NCBI GenBank assembly: GCA_020846375.1
Contig: JADLDZ010000048.1
Location: 1 to 6,135, forward strand
Direction of reading: 5' to 3'
Source of the DNA: Nitrospirales bacterium
GTDB lineage: Bacteria; Nitrospirota; Thermodesulfovibrionia; Thermodesulfovibrionales; Dissulfurispiraceae
DNA: 6,135 nt
Below the pieces are notes generated by a model that was not told the DNA's origin, searched no databases, and saw only the letters and a program-made list of their open reading frames with translations. Shown piece by piece: positions 4,972 through 6,135 of this stretch; the stretch's first letter is position 1, and each line of letters opens with the position of its first letter. Position numbers and translations under genes: made by a program.

Positions 4972-5917
4972 TCAGGATATCCCTCTTCTTGAGCAGGTAG
5001 AGGAAATAGGGTGCGCCAATCAGGGTGGTGATGATCCCGGAGGGGATCTCGGTGGGTGCGATGACGGACCTGCCCAGGAGGTCGGAAATCATGAGGATGG
5101 AGCCCCCCGCCAGCGCGGAGCAGGGGACGAGCAGGGCATTGTTGGACCCCACCAGAAAGCGCATGATATGCGGCATGAGGAGGCCGATGAACCCGATCAT
5201 CCCCCCCAGCGAGACAGAGGACGAGGTCATGAGGCAGACGGCGATGAACAGGACGAGTCTCTCCCGCTGCGGGGAGAACCCGAGGCTGTGGGCGAGGTCG
5301 TCGCCGAGAAGAAGGCTGTTGAGGGCGCGCGACCTGAGGAGGGCGATAACGATCCCCCCGGCGATAAAGACGAGGCCGTAGGGAATGGTGGACCATTCCA
5401 CGGTCGAGAGGTCTCCGAACATCCATAAAATGGCTCTCCGCAAGCCCTCGTCGGTGGAGAGGCTCATCATGAGCATCAGCAGGGCGGAGAAGAGGAACCC
5501 GAGGCCGATGCCCGCCAGGAGAAGGCGCTCCGGCCATATCCCGCCCCTCCTCATGCTCATGATGCCTACGATGCCTCCGGTGATAACCGCCCCGGCGAAG
5601 GCGAGCAGGGGAACGGCGAACGTGGCGCTCCCCAGGATGAGACCGGCGGAGGCGGTCAGGGAGGCGCCGCTGGAAAGGCCGAGTATATAGGGGTCTGCGA
5701 GGGGGTTCCTCAGTATCCCCTGGAGCACTGCGCCCGAAGAGCCGAGGGCGACCCCTATCAGCGCGGCAGCGAGAACACGCGGGAGCCTGACCTGAAGCAG
5801 GATCTCTTCTTCCATGCCGCTCATCCGGAAGGGACTGATGAAATGAGGCCCGGTAAAAAGAGCGATTCCGAAAGCGAGAAGGGTAACCGTCAGCAGGAGA
5901 AGTATCTTTTTCTTCAT
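4964..5917 (-). CDS. FecCD-family permease subunit of the same ABC importer (BtuC/FhuB/FecD type)
   Basis: This 317-residue polytopic inner-membrane protein belongs to the FecCD family, whose members usually have about ten membrane helices and work as homodimers or paired subunits. Family signatures visible in order are RLPRVLAAALIGVALGSSG (44-62), LQGILRNPLADPYILGLSSG (65-84), an EGLRRAILWMFGDL stretch (157-170), GMIGFIGLLMPHIMRFLVG (239-257; the region that contacts the ATPase in this family) and EIPSGIITTLIGAPYFLYLL (290-309). The length is slightly below the common 330-350, because the N-terminal region is short; the core is complete. The ATG at 5917 overlaps the binding-protein stop in ATGA, and GGGAG lies just upstream on the minus strand. 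Only one permease gene is present, so a homodimeric channel is likely. Confidence 0.96.
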   Translation of the reverse strand: MKKKILLLLTVTLLAFGIALFTGPHFISPFRMSGMEEEILLQVRLPRVLAAALIGVALGSSGAVLQGILRNPLADPYILGLSSGASLTASAGLILGSATFAVPLLAFAGAVITGGIVGIMSMRRGGIWPERLLLAGIGLGFLFSALLMLMMSLSTDEGLRRAILWMFGDLSTVEWSTIPYGLVFIAGGIVIALLRSRALNSLLLGDDLAHSLGFSPQRERLVLFIAVCLMTSSSVSLGGMIGFIGLLMPHIMRFLVGSNNALLVPCSALAGGSILMISDLLGRSVIAPTEIPSGIITTLIGAPYFLYLLKKRDILNE

Positions 5918-6135
5918 CTTCTCCCGGAGTCCTTCCCGACAATGGCGGAAAGCTCCGCCAAACCCCTGGTGAGGCGCGGACCCAGGCGGTACAGGTTATC
6001 GCTCATGAAATAGACATGGCCCTCCTGCACGGCGGTGACCGACCGCAGCCTCTTCAGGAGCTTCCCGGAAGCCTCCTTGATGCCGTGCCCCTTTCCGATG
6101 ATGATGATATCGGGGCTCTGGCGCAGCACTTCCTC
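5914..6135 (-). CDS. Periplasmic substrate-binding protein of the ABC importer, C-terminal 73 residues, 5' truncated
   Basis: The frame is open to the window edge on the minus strand, so the gene begins outside the window and GTG at 6129 is internal. What is present is the end of the second lobe of a BtuF/FepB-type (class III) binding protein. PDIIIIGKGHG is the typical late strand of that lobe. The next part, SVTAVQEGHVYFMSDN (the strand leading to the ligand cleft in this family), and LYRLGPRLTRGLAELSAIV (the closing helix), match the usual endings of these proteins. It is the first known gene of the importer operon, overlapping the permease by four bases (ATGA). The ligand-contacting residues lie mostly outside the window, so vitamin B12, haem and ferric siderophore all remain possible. 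The promoter and any B12 or iron control site would also be outside. Confidence 0.88.
   Translation of the reverse strand, partial: EEVLRQSPDIIIIGKGHGIKEASGKLLKRLRSVTAVQEGHVYFMSDNLYRLGPRLTRGLAELSAIVGKDSGRR

Noticed and set aside
4968..5942. Open frame of 324 codons on the minus strand in a second frame of the permease gene
   Set aside because: The product is dominated by Arg, Pro and His, as expected for an out-of-frame reading of GC-rich membrane-protein DNA; the overlapping frame is a clear FecCD permease.
1..6135. CRISPR arrays, insertion sequences, tRNA or rRNA genes, attachment sites
   Set aside because: No direct-repeat array, no transposase-like product, no terminal inverted repeats and no cloverleaf-like sequence was seen on reading both strands.

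Overview
The window (6135 bases, GC-rich, compact genes with clear Shine-Dalgarno sites) looks like chromosomal DNA of an anaerobic or facultatively anaerobic Gram-negative-type (diderm) bacterium. The evidence is a hybrid cluster protein, a two-PDZ Do-type periplasmic protease, a small secreted lipoprotein with a lipobox, and a binding-protein-dependent FecCD-type importer. The sequence alone does not give the genus. A lineage such as Nitrospirota or the former Deltaproteobacteria would fit, but that is a guess from gene content. I see no mobile element, CRISPR array, tRNA or rRNA.

Layout. Bases 1-3851 read rightwards: the C-terminal part of hcp (cut by the window edge), a strong GC hairpin, a Do/HtrA serine protease, a TatA-type twin-arginine translocase subunit, a small DUF202 membrane protein, and an exported thioredoxin-fold protein. 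Bases 3884-6135 read leftwards. In transcription order they hold the end of a periplasmic binding protein (cut by the window edge), a FecCD-type permease, its ATPase, and then, after an 80-base gap, a small lipoprotein. The two blocks converge across 32 bases (3852-3883) in which I see no convincing terminator. The longest gene-free stretch is 982-1205 (224 bases), which holds the hcp terminator hairpin and a -10-like box.

How the genes fit together. The binding protein, permease and ATPase overlap by 4 and 8 bases and form one import operon for an iron-siderophore, haem or corrinoid type ligand; the substrate cannot be decided here. The rightward genes after hcp all concern the cell envelope: periplasmic protein quality control, Tat export, an inner-membrane protein of unknown role, and an exported Cys-X-X-Cys protein. 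Perfect TATAAT boxes precede degP, tatA and the thioredoxin-like gene, so these are probably separate or nested transcription units rather than one strict operon.

Most of the window is ordinary housekeeping and stress content. The parts that deserve a second look are the exported thioredoxin-fold protein with Cys where the family has its cis-proline, the tatA/DUF202 junction (same frame, one TAG, a long hairpin and no visible ribosome binding site), and the small two-cysteine lipoprotein that converges on the thioredoxin-like gene.
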